A DNA stretch of 64,000 nt from DATEOR01 sp963841425 (GCA_963841425.1 CAWJCL010000001.1:682001-746000); one strand, 5' to 3'. Counted from the stretch's first letter, positions 8,648 to 17,909 are shown. The notes: generated by a model not told the origin, from the sequence alone. Program-made: numbers and translations.

Positions 8648-9697
8648 TTGAAGCCCAGGGACCTCCTGACACTGCTCGTGATCGCCGCCGTGGTCGTCAT
8701 CGGCGGGTTCGCCCTTGCCGATGCGATCCGCGGGAAGCCTCGCGCGGAGCGGCCGTCGCTCACCGTGGGGGCCGAGACAACCGCCGGGCCGACCCCCACG
8801 ATCCCGATCCAGACGACCCCGACGCGGGTCCCCGGCCCCGAGCCGCAGCCGGAGGCGCCGCCCGGGTGGCCGGAGGGCGAGCTCGAGGGGACCCTCACGC
8901 TGGCGGACGCCCAGACCTGCGACGTGCGGCAGATCGGCCTTGCGGGCGGGCGCGAGCGCCCGCTGGCGCAGTACGTCGGTTGCCAGATGTGGGCACCGCC
9001 GGCGGGGCCGCGGCTCGCCTACGGCCTCGGGCCCTCGTCCGCGGACGGGCTCCAGCCGTTCCGGATCGCCGACCTCGCCGACCCGAACCTCGAGCTCGGC
9101 GGCTACCGGGCGCTCTTCGGCGTCATCGTCTGGAGCCCGGACGGACAGCACATCGCCTGGTGCGGCCGACGGCGCACCGGGTTCGACCTCGAGGTCGGCG
9201 GCCCGGCGACCCGGCTCCCGCGCTGTCCGGTCGGGTACACACGGGACGACGAGGTCGCCTACGCGGTCGGGAACAAAGTCCTCGTCGGCGACCGCCCGGT
9301 CTTCACGGCAGACGGCGGCATCACGTATGCGAAGTTCGGGCTCGACGGGTCACTCGCGGTCGTCGTCGACGGGAAGCGCATTGAGCGCTGGGACGAGAGC
9401 TCGCTGACGAGCACGACGGAGCTCACGCCAAGCTTCCAGGGAATCACGCCCATCTTCAGCAACGACAACTGCGCGGCGCTCTTCCCCTTGAGCCAGGTCG
9501 TCCAGCTCATCGACCTCGGCTGCCGGCCCGGCGTCACGAACCGCTCGTTCCCCGGCGACACTGCCGCCTGGTCGCCGGACGGCGAGTGGGTCGCCACCTC
9601 GAACGGCGTCGAGACCGACTTCCACCGCGTCGTCGGGTCGCGCCGCGAGATCACGTGGCCGGTCGGCGCCGCGGCGCTGGCCTGGCGGCCGGACTAG
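8648..9697 (+). CDS. Membrane-anchored beta-propeller-like protein
   Basis: A 349-residue protein with one N-terminal membrane segment (about residues 6-25), a Thr/Pro-rich linker (45-75) and an extracytoplasmic domain. The latter has repeated TolB/WD-like motifs, for example WSPDGQHIAW near 161 and WSPDGEWVAT near 311, spaced as in a beta-propeller. Six cysteines are scattered in the domain, consistent with export. No enzyme motif is visible. The TTG start at 8648 gives a proper signal anchor. It is followed by a SCO1-like gene after 47 nt. The function is unknown. Confidence 0.65.
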   Translation: MKPRDLLTLLVIAAVVVIGGFALADAIRGKPRAERPSLTVGAETTAGPTPTIPIQTTPTRVPGPEPQPEAPPGWPEGELEGTLTLADAQTCDVRQIGLAGGRERPLAQYVGCQMWAPPAGPRLAYGLGPSSADGLQPFRIADLADPNLELGGYRALFGVIVWSPDGQHIAWCGRRRTGFDLEVGGPATRLPRCPVGYTRDDEVAYAVGNKVLVGDRPVFTADGGITYAKFGLDGSLAVVVDGKRIERWDESSLTSTTELTPSFQGITPIFSNDNCAALFPLSQVVQLIDLGCRPGVTNRSFPGDTAAWSPDGEWVATSNGVETDFHRVVGSRREITWPVGAAALAWRPD

Positions 9698-9731
9698 ACG
9701 GTTCCGGCAATCCGAGACGGGACGCACCCGG

Positions 9732-9737
9732 TATCTT
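9732..9737 (+). promoter_or_regulatory. Putative -10 box for the SCO1-like gene
   Basis: TATCTT lies 7 nt before the ATG at 9745, suggesting a leaderless transcript independent of the upstream propeller gene. Confidence 0.35.
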
Positions 9738-9744
9738 CGAGACG

Positions 9745-10374
9745 ATGAGACGCGGCCCCCTCCTCGTCGCCCTGCTGGCCGCGCTCGCCGCCTCGGCCTG
9801 CGGCAGCGGGCAGAGCCACGAGCAGGAACACGCGACCGCCGGCTCCCTCACCGCGTCGGGCGGAAGCGGGCACTTCGCGGGCGGAGAGCTCGACCCGCCG
9901 CAGCCGACGCCCGATTTCACCCTCACCGACCAGTCTGGCCAGACGGTGAGCATGGCCGACCAGCGCGGGAAGCTCGTCCTCCTCACCTTCCTCTACACGA
10001 ACTGCCCGGACGTCTGCCCGCTCATCACGCAGAACCTGAACCAGGCGCTGCAGATGCTCGGCGCGAAGCGAGACGACGTGCGTGTGCTCGCGGTCAGCGT
10101 CGACCCGGAGGGCGACACGCCGAAAGCGGTCGACGCGTACGCGAAGACACACCACCTGCTGCCGGAGTTCCACTACCTGATCGGCTCGCGCCAGGAGCTC
10201 ACGAAAGTCTGGAAGGACTACGACGTGGCTGCGGTCGCCAGCGACCCGGAGCTCGTCGACCACACCGCGTACACGATGCTCGTCGACCGCTCGGGCGAGG
10301 GCCGCGTCGTCTACGACGCAAGCGTGAAGGCCAAGGACGTCGTGCACGACGTCGACGCGCTGCTCTCGTCTTAG
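9745..10374 (+). CDS. SCO1/SenC-family copper lipoprotein
   Basis: A 209-residue SCO1/SenC/PrrC protein, a thioredoxin-fold copper chaperone that helps assemble the CuA centre of cytochrome oxidase. A lipobox ASAC ends the signal peptide (Cys20 or thereabouts). PDFTLTDQSGQ opens the fold, NCPDVCP gives the CxxxC copper ligands, and DHTAY supplies the conserved His. Outer-face membrane anchoring is predicted. No oxidase genes lie beside it. A strong hairpin follows. Confidence 0.92.
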   Translation: MRRGPLLVALLAALAASACGSGQSHEQEHATAGSLTASGGSGHFAGGELDPPQPTPDFTLTDQSGQTVSMADQRGKLVLLTFLYTNCPDVCPLITQNLNQALQMLGAKRDDVRVLAVSVDPEGDTPKAVDAYAKTHHLLPEFHYLIGSRQELTKVWKDYDVAAVASDPELVDHTAYTMLVDRSGEGRVVYDASVKAKDVVHDVDALLSS

Positions 10375-10390
10375 GCCGCCGAAGGCGGCA

Positions 10391-10418
10391 GTGAGGCCGG
10401 GCGAGCACCCGGCCTCAC
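10391..10418. terminator. Bidirectional hairpin terminator
   Basis: An 11-bp perfect stem (GTGAGGCCGGG with its complement) and a 6-nt loop sits between the stops of the converging SCO1-like gene and the 5'-nucleotidase gene. A T-rich stretch (GTCTTTCCTT) follows on the plus strand. It should serve both transcripts. Confidence 0.7.
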
Positions 10419-10438
10419 TCGATCGTCTTTCCTTCGGT

Positions 10439-12187
10439 CTACGGAACGCGCGTGATGCGGTTCTGCGGTCCCGGTGCGACCGGGGAGTTGTGCATGAAGT
10501 AGTTGACCGCGGCGTCGATATCGATCTCGCCGCCGAGCTGGTTGGTTCCCTCGTTGAAGACGGAGAACCCGTCGCCGCCGCTGGCGAGGAAGTTGTTCAT
10601 TGCCACGCGGTAACTGTCCGTCTTCACGACTGGGACACCGCCGATCATCACCGACCCGTCGACGATGTGGCTTCCGTGTGGCTCCGAGGCGTCCCACGTG
10701 TAGGTGAACCCGTTCGACACCTGGAGGAACCGCAGACCGCCCGTGCTCGGGTTATCGAACTGCTGCTCGAGCAGCCGGTAGATCGCATCGCCGGTCATCG
10801 TCTTCACGTTCATGACGTTGTTGAACGGCTGGACAGTGAACATCTCGTTGTAGGTGATCTCGCCGGGAGCCTCGCCCCCGTCGTTGTTCGCGAAGCTGAG
10901 ATCCGCCCTGATGCCGCCCGGGTTCATGAACGCGACGACGGCGCCACCAAAATCGGTGGGTGAGGTCGAGGCGAGCTGGGCGTCGGCTATCACGTCGCCG
11001 AGCGCCGACTCCTGGGCCGCGTTCGGCACCCGCGTGATGTCGGCCGTGATCGAGCCGATCACACGATGAGCGATCGGGCCGGAGAGAGCATCGTACTTGT
11101 TGACGATCTCCGTCTCCGCCGGGTCCTTGGCTACGTCACGCGTGACGATGACGTTGTGGGCGGTCGCGCTCTTGATGTCCTTCGTCTGGTGGTCGATGCG
11201 GAGATCGATGTCCGTGATCAGCCGGCCGAACGAGGACGCGCTCGTGACGAGCTTCCCGTTGATCCGGCAGATGTACGGCTGGTGCGTGTGCGCCGAGATG
11301 ACGACGTCCACCTGTGGGCTGAGGCCGTTCACGATCGGGACGATGTCGCCGCTGAAGTTGTCGCAGCGGTCGGAGTCCTGGTACCCGAGCGGGAAGGGCC
11401 CGTTCTGGAAGCCGCCCTGATGGATCAGGACGACGAACGCCCGCACGCCCTGCTCGGCCCGCAGCTTGGCGACGAGATCGTTGATGGTCGGAACCTCGGG
11501 CCGGAACTCGAGCCCCGCGACGCCGGCGGGCGTGACGATCAGCGGCGTGCCCTCTAGCGTAAGGCCGATGAACGCGATCTTCGCGTTCCCGACCTTGTGA
11601 ATCTCGTAGGGCGGGAAGATCGTGTTCTGGGTGCCCTCGTAGAACACGTTCGCGGCCAGATACTGGAAGAGTGAGCCGCCGAAGGGCGTCCCGTCCTGGC
11701 AGTCGTCGACCGGATGGCAGCCGTCGCCGCCGAGCTGGTTTCCGAACTGCATGCGCAGGAGCTCGTCGATGCCCTCGTCGAACTCGTGGTTGCCGACCCC
11801 GGTGACGTCGAGGCCGAGCGCGTTCATGGCCTCGATCGTCGGCTCGTCATGGAAGAGCCCGGAGATGAGCGGGCTCGCTCCGATGAGGTCGCCGGCGCCG
11901 ACCGTGATGGTGTTGGGATTGGTCGTGCGCAGGCTCTTGATCCAGGTTGCGAGGTACTCCACGCCGCCCGCGTCGACCGTCTGAACGGACCCGCCGGGAG
12001 TCAACGGTGGCCCGACGGCGATCCTCCCGGACGACCCCGACGGCGGCTGCAGGTTGCCGTGGAAGTCGTTGATCGCAAGTAGTTGGACTAGCGTGTCCTT
12101 CTGTTTGCCGCCCGGTGCCCCGAATGCTGTCGGCGCGAGGGCAAGGACGAAGGCCACAAGCGCGCAGAGCGCGACAAGGCGTTTCAT
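10439..12187 (-). CDS. Secreted 5'-nucleotidase
   Basis: A 582-residue exported 5'-nucleotidase/2',3'-cyclic phosphodiesterase-type enzyme. The signal peptide is residues 1-23 (ALAPTAFGA). The N-terminal calcineurin-like domain has AINDFHGNL, AGDLIGASPL, GVGNHEFDEG and ISAHTHQ. The C-terminal substrate-binding domain carries NPGGIRADL and the LASGGDGFSVF motif. It releases phosphate from extracellular nucleotides. Unlike most operon heads here, the ATG has a strong Shine-Dalgarno (GGGGAGAGG, 5 nt spacing) and a TAGGAT box about 32 nt upstream, so it has a normal leader. Confidence 0.92.
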   Translation of the reverse strand: MKRLVALCALVAFVLALAPTAFGAPGGKQKDTLVQLLAINDFHGNLQPPSGSSGRIAVGPPLTPGGSVQTVDAGGVEYLATWIKSLRTTNPNTITVGAGDLIGASPLISGLFHDEPTIEAMNALGLDVTGVGNHEFDEGIDELLRMQFGNQLGGDGCHPVDDCQDGTPFGGSLFQYLAANVFYEGTQNTIFPPYEIHKVGNAKIAFIGLTLEGTPLIVTPAGVAGLEFRPEVPTINDLVAKLRAEQGVRAFVVLIHQGGFQNGPFPLGYQDSDRCDNFSGDIVPIVNGLSPQVDVVISAHTHQPYICRINGKLVTSASSFGRLITDIDLRIDHQTKDIKSATAHNVIVTRDVAKDPAETEIVNKYDALSGPIAHRVIGSITADITRVPNAAQESALGDVIADAQLASTSPTDFGGAVVAFMNPGGIRADLSFANNDGGEAPGEITYNEMFTVQPFNNVMNVKTMTGDAIYRLLEQQFDNPSTGGLRFLQVSNGFTYTWDASEPHGSHIVDGSVMIGGVPVVKTDSYRVAMNNFLASGGDGFSVFNEGTNQLGGEIDIDAAVNYFMHNSPVAPGPQNRITRVP

Positions 12188-12219
12188 GTGTACCTCTCCC
12201 CTCAGTCGGATACGGGGCG

Positions 12220-12225
12220 ATCCTA
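12220..12225 (-). promoter_or_regulatory. Putative -10 box for the 5'-nucleotidase gene
   Basis: TAGGAT on the minus strand, 32 nt before the ATG, leaving a leader of about 25 nt that contains the purine-rich ribosome binding site. Confidence 0.3.
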
Positions 12226-12257
12226 AACCCGCCGCAGTGCGATTGAAAGCCCGATGG

Positions 12258-14822
12258 CTACGACTTGGCTTCGTGCCAGTCGTCACCGGCGCCGATGTCG
12301 ACGGCAAGCGGCGGATCGAGCGGATAGGCGCCGCACATCTCCTCGCGCAGGATGTCCTTGACCGCCGACACTTCCACGTCCGGCGCCTCGACGAGGAGCT
12401 CGTCGTGGACCTGGAGCACGAGCCGCCCGGAGCGCCCTTCTTCGCGCAGCCGGGCGTGGATCGCGACCATGGCCTTCTTGATGATGTCGGCGGCCGTGCC
12501 CTGCATGACGAAGTTGACGGCAAGGCGTTCGCCGAGGGAACGGGTCTGGCGGTTGGAGGCCTTGAGCTCGGGAACCGGTCGGCGGCGGCCGAAGAGGCTC
12601 GTGGCGTAGCCCTCCTCCGTGCAGCGCTCGATCGTCCGCTCGATGAAGTCCTGGACGAGGGGGAAGCGGGCGAGATACGCGTCGATGTATTCCTGAGCCT
12701 CCTCCCGCGGGATCTCGAGGTTCTCGGAGAGCCCGAAGGCGGAGATGCCGTAGATGATCCCGAAGTTGACCATCTTGGCGACATTGCGCTCGTCCTTCGT
12801 TAGCTCGGCGCGCTCCTTGCCGAGCACTTCGGCGGCCGTCGCCGCATGGATGTCCTCGCCCTGGGCGAAGGCCTCGCGGAGCTTCGGCTCGCCGGAGACG
12901 TGGGCGAGGATCCGCAGCTCGACCTGGGAGTAGTCGGCCGAGACGAGCCGGTGCCCGGGCTCGGTGACGAAGGCGCTCCTGATCTCGCGCCCGAGCTCGG
13001 TGCGGATCGGGATCGCCTGCAGGTTCGGATTCGTCGTCGAGAGCCGGCCCGTGGAGGCGACGGCCTGGTTGAAGGTCGTGTGAAGGCGGCCGTCGTCCGG
13101 CGAGATCAGCTCGGGAAGCGGCCCGAGATATGTGTTCAGGAGCTTCGAGTACTCGCGCCATTCCTCGAGCACCGCGACGATCTCGTGCTCGCCGCGGATC
13201 GAGCGGAGCACGCGTGAGTCCGTGGAGTAGCCGGTCTTCCCCTTGCGACCCGCGGTCAGGCCCAGCACCTCGAAGAGGATGCGCGCCACCTGCTGCGTCG
13301 AGCCGAGCATGAATTCCTCGCCGGCGAGCTCGTGCGCCCGCGTCTCGAGCTCCTCGATCCGGTCGGCGAGGCGTGCGGTGATCTCGCCCATGCGGTACGT
13401 GTCGATCTTGACGCCCGCGTCCTCCATGCCGGCGAGCACCCCGGTGAGCGGCAGCTCGATTTCGCGGTACAGGGGGTCGAGGCTCCGTTCCGAGACGCGC
13501 TGGCGCAGCGGGCCGGCAAGGCGGAGCGACGCCGAGGCGTGGCGCACGAGGGCCGCGGTGTCCTCCTCCGCGGGAGGCTCGGGCTGGAGCTCGATCCCGT
13601 ACTCGGCGGCCAGGTCGTCGAGCGCGTAGGTCGCGCGACCCGGCTCGATCAGGTACGCCATGAGGAGCGTGTCGTCGACGACATCGAGCCGGAGGGGCTT
13701 GGCGTCATGGGCGACGAGGTCGGCGCCGCGAAGCGCAGATGCGGTTTCCGGCGTCCACGCGGCGACGACGACCTCCGCCTGGGCGAGCGCCACGCGCCCG
13801 TCCTCGACCGCGATGCCGGCCTCCCCGGACGGCGGCGACACCTCGGCCTCGCGCCAGGGAACGGCGACGCCTTCGAGCTTCATCGGCGCGGCGGGAAGCG
13901 CCTCGTCGATCACGTCCACGCGCTGGAGCAGGTTGCGGAACTCGTACTGCCTGAACATCTCCTTGAGGCGCGAGCGGTCCGGCGGGTCGAGGACGAGCTC
14001 GGCGGGGTCGCAGTCGAGCTGCAGGTCGCGCCGCATGGTCGCGAGCTCCTTGGACGCCCTCGCTTGCTCGGCATGCTCGCGGAGGGCACGGCCGCGCGCG
14101 GGAGAGAGCTCGTCCACGTGCTCGAGCACGCCTTCCAGCGAGCCGTACTGCGCCACCAGCTGCCCGGCTGTCTTGTCCCCGATGCCCGGAACTCCCGGGA
14201 TGTTGTCGGATGTGTCGCCCTTGAGCCCGATGAAGTCGGGGACCTGCTCCGGGGTGACGCCGTAGCGCGCGAAGACGCGCTCGGGCGTGTACACGTGCAC
14301 GTCCGCGACCCCGCGCGGCGTCATCATCAGGGAGACGTTGTCGCTCACGAGCTGGAACGCGTCGCGGTCCGTCGAGACGACGGTGGTCTTGAGCCCGGCC
14401 TCGTCGGCGCGCGCGGCGAGCGTCGCAATGACGTCGTCCGCCTCCCAGCCCTCGAACTCGAGGTTCCGGTAGCCGAAGGCCTCGACGATCGGGCGGAAAT
14501 GCGGAAACTGCTCGGCGAGGAGGTCCGGCATCGGCCGGCGGTCGACCTTGTACTCCGGGTCGAGCTCCTTGCGGTGCGTGGCGCGGGTGTCCCAGGCGAC
14601 CGCGACGCCCTTCGGGCGGTAGTCGGCGAGGAGCTTGAAGAGCATGTTCGTGAACCCGAGAAGGGCGTTCGTCGGGAAGCCCTCGCTCGTCGCGAGCTCC
14701 TCCGGCAGCGCGAAGTACGCACGGTAGGCGAGGTTGTTTCCGTCCACGAGGAAGAGCTCGGAGTCGCGCACGGGGCCGTCGTCGAGCTGGAGCTCAGCCC
14801 CTGTCAGCGTCTTCGGTGACAC
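12258..14822 (-). CDS. polA: DNA polymerase I
   Basis: A 854-residue family A DNA polymerase used in Okazaki fragment maturation and repair. The 5'-3' exonuclease domain spans about residues 1-300 (LFLVDGNNLAYRAYF, and GLKGDTSDNIPGVPG of the helix-hairpin region). The middle domain lacks the Asp/Glu metal ligands of the 3'-5' exonuclease, so proofreading is probably absent. The polymerase domain has motif A DYSQVELR, motif B KMVNFGIIYG and motif C VHDELLVEAP. The GTG start at 14822 is supported by a TAGACT box 6 nt upstream. Confidence 0.97.
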   Translation of the reverse strand: MSPKTLTGAELQLDDGPVRDSELFLVDGNNLAYRAYFALPEELATSEGFPTNALLGFTNMLFKLLADYRPKGVAVAWDTRATHRKELDPEYKVDRRPMPDLLAEQFPHFRPIVEAFGYRNLEFEGWEADDVIATLAARADEAGLKTTVVSTDRDAFQLVSDNVSLMMTPRGVADVHVYTPERVFARYGVTPEQVPDFIGLKGDTSDNIPGVPGIGDKTAGQLVAQYGSLEGVLEHVDELSPARGRALREHAEQARASKELATMRRDLQLDCDPAELVLDPPDRSRLKEMFRQYEFRNLLQRVDVIDEALPAAPMKLEGVAVPWREAEVSPPSGEAGIAVEDGRVALAQAEVVVAAWTPETASALRGADLVAHDAKPLRLDVVDDTLLMAYLIEPGRATYALDDLAAEYGIELQPEPPAEEDTAALVRHASASLRLAGPLRQRVSERSLDPLYREIELPLTGVLAGMEDAGVKIDTYRMGEITARLADRIEELETRAHELAGEEFMLGSTQQVARILFEVLGLTAGRKGKTGYSTDSRVLRSIRGEHEIVAVLEEWREYSKLLNTYLGPLPELISPDDGRLHTTFNQAVASTGRLSTTNPNLQAIPIRTELGREIRSAFVTEPGHRLVSADYSQVELRILAHVSGEPKLREAFAQGEDIHAATAAEVLGKERAELTKDERNVAKMVNFGIIYGISAFGLSENLEIPREEAQEYIDAYLARFPLVQDFIERTIERCTEEGYATSLFGRRRPVPELKASNRQTRSLGERLAVNFVMQGTAADIIKKAMVAIHARLREEGRSGRLVLQVHDELLVEAPDVEVSAVKDILREEMCGAYPLDPPLAVDIGAGDDWHEAKS

Positions 14823-14828
14823 ACCCCG

Positions 14829-14834
14829 AGTCTA
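14829..14834 (-). promoter_or_regulatory. Putative -10 box for polA
   Basis: TAGACT on the minus strand, 6 nt before the GTG start, places transcription initiation at the start codon (leaderless). A -35 is not obvious. Confidence 0.4.
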
Positions 14835-14884
14835 CGGCGCCGCGAGACGCGCGCGCCTTCCGCACAAAACCCGCCTGCAAATGA

Positions 14885-14907
14885 CCAAGTAGCAGTCTGT
14901 TACTTGG
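14885..14907. promoter_or_regulatory. Operator-like palindrome, copy 1
   Basis: An inverted repeat of two 11-nt arms around one T: CCAAGTAGCAG-T-CTGTTACTTGG, with a single mismatch. It shares the core AGTA(A/G)CAG-T-CTGTTACT with copy 2, 64 bp away centre to centre. The size and symmetry suit a dimeric repressor such as a TetR-type protein. It lies upstream of polA and downstream of livF. Confidence 0.55.
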
Positions 14908-14948
14908 AGAAAGCCAGGCTCCAAGCGGAAGTCGCCGCGCAAAAGACG

Positions 14949-14971
14949 CCTAGTAACAGTCTGTTACTAGG
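14949..14971. promoter_or_regulatory. Operator-like palindrome, copy 2
   Basis: A perfect inverted repeat with 11-nt arms around one T: CCTAGTAACAG-T-CTGTTACTAGG. Its AT-rich core stands out in a very GC-rich intergenic region. Together with copy 1 it forms a spaced pair, roughly six helical turns apart. It is not followed by a T-run, so it is not a typical terminator for livF. Confidence 0.55.
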
Positions 14972-15076
14972 ACAACATCGCCGAGCGACGCTCCCCGCGC
15001 CCCGCTCTCACCCGCCCAGACCTTTCGCCGCCCACGCCCCCGGTCGACCGCCCGTCCCGGCCCGGCCGGCCCGCAG

Positions 15077-15853
15077 CTACTCCTCGCCGAGGTAGGTCTT
15101 GCGAACCTGCTCGTTGTCGCGCAGGGCCTTCGCGTCGTCGGCGAGCGCGACGTGGCCGGTCTCGAGCACGTAGCCGCGGTGCGCCGTGTCGAGAGCCATG
15201 AGCGCGTTCTGCTCGACGAGGAGAATCGGCGTCCCCTGCGCGTTGATCTCCCGGATGATCTCGAAGATCTTCTCGACGAAGATCGGGGCAAGGCCCATCG
15301 AAGGCTCGTCGAGGAGAAGGAGCTTCGGCCGCGCCATGAGCGCGCGGCCCATGGCGAGCATTTGCTGCTCGCCTCCGGACATCGTCCCGGCCTTCTGCTG
15401 CAGGCGCTCCTTGAGGCGCGGGAAGAGCGAGTAGACGCGTTCGAGGTCCTCCAGGGTCTCGGGCCCCTTCTGGCGCTGGTAGGCGCCCATCTCGAGGTTC
15501 TCGACGACGCTCATGCGCGGAAAGATCCGCCGGCCTTCGGGCGACTGCGAGATGCCCATCTGCACGATGTTGTGCGGCGCCGTGTCCGTGATGTCGGTCC
15601 CCTCGAAGATGATCCGCCCCTCGCGCGGGTGGTTGAGGCCGTTGATCGAACGCAGCGTCGTCGACTTGCCGGCTCCGTTCGCGCCGATCAGGGTGACGAT
15701 CTCGCCGGCCCTCACCTCGAGCGACACACCCTTGAGCGCATGAATCGTCCCGTAATACGTGTGGATGTCGTCGAGCCTGAGGATGACGCCCTCGCCCGTC
15801 GCCACGCGGGCGGGCTTCTTCCCGTTGCCGTCCTTCTGCCAAGGAAGCCTCAT
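15077..15853 (-). CDS. livF: Branched-chain amino acid ABC transporter ATPase LivF
   Basis: A 258-residue ATP-binding subunit of a hydrophobic amino acid transporter. Walker A GANGAGKST, signature SGGEQQMLA and Walker B LLLLDEPSMG are present, and the C-terminus has the LivF-type YVLETGHVAL. A short charged N-terminal extension (about residues 1-20) precedes the nucleotide-binding domain. Its ATG overlaps the livG stop (ATGA). It works as a heterodimer with LivG beneath the LivH-LivM permease. Confidence 0.95.
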   Translation of the reverse strand: MRLPWQKDGNGKKPARVATGEGVILRLDDIHTYYGTIHALKGVSLEVRAGEIVTLIGANGAGKSTTLRSINGLNHPREGRIIFEGTDITDTAPHNIVQMGISQSPEGRRIFPRMSVVENLEMGAYQRQKGPETLEDLERVYSLFPRLKERLQQKAGTMSGGEQQMLAMGRALMARPKLLLLDEPSMGLAPIFVEKIFEIIREINAQGTPILLVEQNALMALDTAHRGYVLETGHVALADDAKALRDNEQVRKTYLGEE

Positions 15854-16644
15854 GTCGTCGCCGCCGTTCCGAGGTAGGCCTCGATGACGCGCTCGTCGTG
15901 CTGGACCTCCTTGGGCGCGCCCTCGGCGATCTTTTCGCCGTAGTCGAGGACGGTCACCCGGTCGGAGATGCCCATGACGACGCGCATGTCGTGCTCGATC
16001 AAGAGCACGGTGATGTCGTGCTCGGCACGCAGCTTCGCGACGAAGTCCGTGAAGTTCGCAGTCTCCTCCGGGTTCATGCCCGCGGTCGGCTCGTCGAGGA
16101 GGAGCAGGCTCGGCCCGGAGGCGAGTGCCCGCGCAACCTCGAGCCGCCGCTGGTCTCCGTAGGAGAGGTTCTTCGCGTACGCATCTTCACGGCCCGGAAG
16201 GCCTGAGAAGCTGAGGAGCTCGCGCGCGCGATCCCGCGCGCCCTCCTCCTCCCGCTTCAGGGCGGGAGTGCGAAGAATCGAGCGCCAGATGCCGCCCTTG
16301 ATGCGGCTGTGCATCGCCACGAGCACATTCTCGAGCGCCGTCATGTTGTGGAAGAGGCGGATGTTCTGGAAGGTGCGGGCCATGCCGAGGGCGGTCACCT
16401 TGTGCGGCGGGAGCCCGCTGATCGGCGACCCCTGGAAGATGACTCCGCCGGCAGTCGGCCTGTACACGCCCGTCAGAATGTTGAAGAACGTCGTCTTGCC
16501 GGCGCCGTTGGGGCCGATGAGACTCACGATCGAGCCGCGCGGGATGACGAAGTTCACATCGTTGACCGCAATCAGGCCGCCGAACTCCTTGCGCACCTGA
16601 ACCGCCTCGAGGATGTTGTCGGTTGCGCCGTTCGAGTCCGCCAT
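15850..16644 (-). CDS. livG: Branched-chain amino acid ABC transporter ATPase LivG
   Basis: A 264-residue ATPase partner of LivF. Walker A GPNGAGKTT, signature LSYGDQRRLE, Walker B LLLLDEPTAGMNPEE, and the LivG-type ending YGEKIAEGAP are visible. The ATG at 16644 shares one base with the livM stop (TGATG) and has GAGG 5 nt upstream. A GTG three bases earlier is possible. Translation is coupled on both sides. Confidence 0.95.
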   Translation of the reverse strand: MADSNGATDNILEAVQVRKEFGGLIAVNDVNFVIPRGSIVSLIGPNGAGKTTFFNILTGVYRPTAGGVIFQGSPISGLPPHKVTALGMARTFQNIRLFHNMTALENVLVAMHSRIKGGIWRSILRTPALKREEEGARDRARELLSFSGLPGREDAYAKNLSYGDQRRLEVARALASGPSLLLLDEPTAGMNPEETANFTDFVAKLRAEHDITVLLIEHDMRVVMGISDRVTVLDYGEKIAEGAPKEVQHDERVIEAYLGTAATT

Positions 16645-17909
16645 CACGTCCTCAGATCGTAGAGCGTCGCCTGGCCCTCGCCCTCGGCGAATTCTGCTTT
16701 GCGCCGTGAGCTCGGGATCAACCCTTCAGGTCTGAACAACATCATGAGCACGAGCAGGCCGCCGAAGATCCCGAACTTGTACTTCGCGATAGAGAAGTCG
16801 TCCGACACGCCGGGCAGCGAGCCGATCCGCTCGCCGATCTTGTCGAGGCCGCGGAAGTTGAGCCAGGAGATGAGCATCGCGCCCGCGATGACGCCCCAGA
16901 TGTTGCCCATCCCGCCGACGATGACCATGACGAGCACGATCACGGAGATCTGGAATGAGAAGCTCGTCGGGAAGATGCCGTTGATGAACGAGCCGTACAC
17001 GGCACCGGCGAAGCCGCCGAAGATGGCGCCGATCGCATAGGCCCAGAGCTTCGTGCGCATGAGCGGGACGCCCATGGCCGAGGCCGCGACCTCGTCCTCG
17101 CGCACCGCGATCCAGGCCCGGCCCATCTTCGAGTCGCGCAGGCGGAGGTTGACGAAGACCGTGATCAGCATCATGGCGAGGACGGTGAAATACCACGGCC
17201 GGAGCTCGAGCGACGTGTAGCGGACCGGCAAGATCCCGCCGGTCGCGTCGCTGATGGTCTCTCCGAAGCCGGGGCGGTCGAGCAGCGTGAGGCCGCGGAC
17301 TCCGTTGGTCAGGTTGTGCCCGCCGATGTCGTCGCCGTTTCGGAAGACGTCCGGGATGATCTCGCCGAACCCGAGCGTGACGATGGCGAGGTAGTCGCCG
17401 CGCAGGCGCAGCGTCGGCCAGCCGATGAGGACGCCGGCGAGCGCGCAGATGGCGCCCGCGAGGAGCACGACGACCCAGAAGGAGAGATGGATGCCGGGCA
17501 GGCGCGCGGGGTTCGTGTCGAGGAAATGGATGTCCTTGTCGGCGAAAAGCCCCGAGCCGAACCAGCCGAGCGTGTAGGCACCGAGCGCGAAGAAGGCGAC
17601 GTAGCCGAGATCGAGCAGGCCCGCATAGCCGACGACGACGTTCAGGCCGAGCGCGAGCATGACGTAGATGGACATGTTGAAGAGCGTGTCGTTGTCGATC
17701 CCGAGCCCGTCGTTGAAGATGAAGGCGAGCGGGCCCTCGAGCCCCCACCAGGGGTAGGAGAACGCGAGCGCGACGGCCGCGAGGGGAATGGCCCAGCGCA
17801 GCCACGTGTGCTCCCGGCGATAGCGCCGCCAGGAAGCTCGCCAGCCCGAGCCCGTGGAGCCGGCTCGGGGTTGCGCCTTGGGCGCTTGCGGGCCGGCCTC
17901 GTCGCTCAC
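16644..17909 (-). CDS. livM: Branched-chain amino acid ABC transporter permease LivM
   Basis: A 421-residue inner-membrane permease with about ten hydrophobic segments after a basic cytoplasmic N-terminus (residues 1-45). The LivM motif LGLNVVVGYAGLLDLGY lies near residue 100 and the cytoplasmic coupling loop LRDSKMGRAWIAVREDE near 260. The GTG at 17909 overlaps the livH stop (GTGA). It is longer than typical LivM because of extra periplasmic loops (about 150-175 and 215-245). Confidence 0.95.
   Translation of the reverse strand: MSDEAGPQAPKAQPRAGSTGSGWRASWRRYRREHTWLRWAIPLAAVALAFSYPWWGLEGPLAFIFNDGLGIDNDTLFNMSIYVMLALGLNVVVGYAGLLDLGYVAFFALGAYTLGWFGSGLFADKDIHFLDTNPARLPGIHLSFWVVVLLAGAICALAGVLIGWPTLRLRGDYLAIVTLGFGEIIPDVFRNGDDIGGHNLTNGVRGLTLLDRPGFGETISDATGGILPVRYTSLELRPWYFTVLAMMLITVFVNLRLRDSKMGRAWIAVREDEVAASAMGVPLMRTKLWAYAIGAIFGGFAGAVYGSFINGIFPTSFSFQISVIVLVMVIVGGMGNIWGVIAGAMLISWLNFRGLDKIGERIGSLPGVSDDFSIAKYKFGIFGGLLVLMMLFRPEGLIPSSRRKAEFAEGEGQATLYDLRT

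Noticed and set aside
14885..14971. Palindromes considered as a livF terminator, tRNA fragment or CRISPR repeat
   Set aside because: There is no T-run, no cloverleaf and only two copies with unlike spacing; operator pair fits better.
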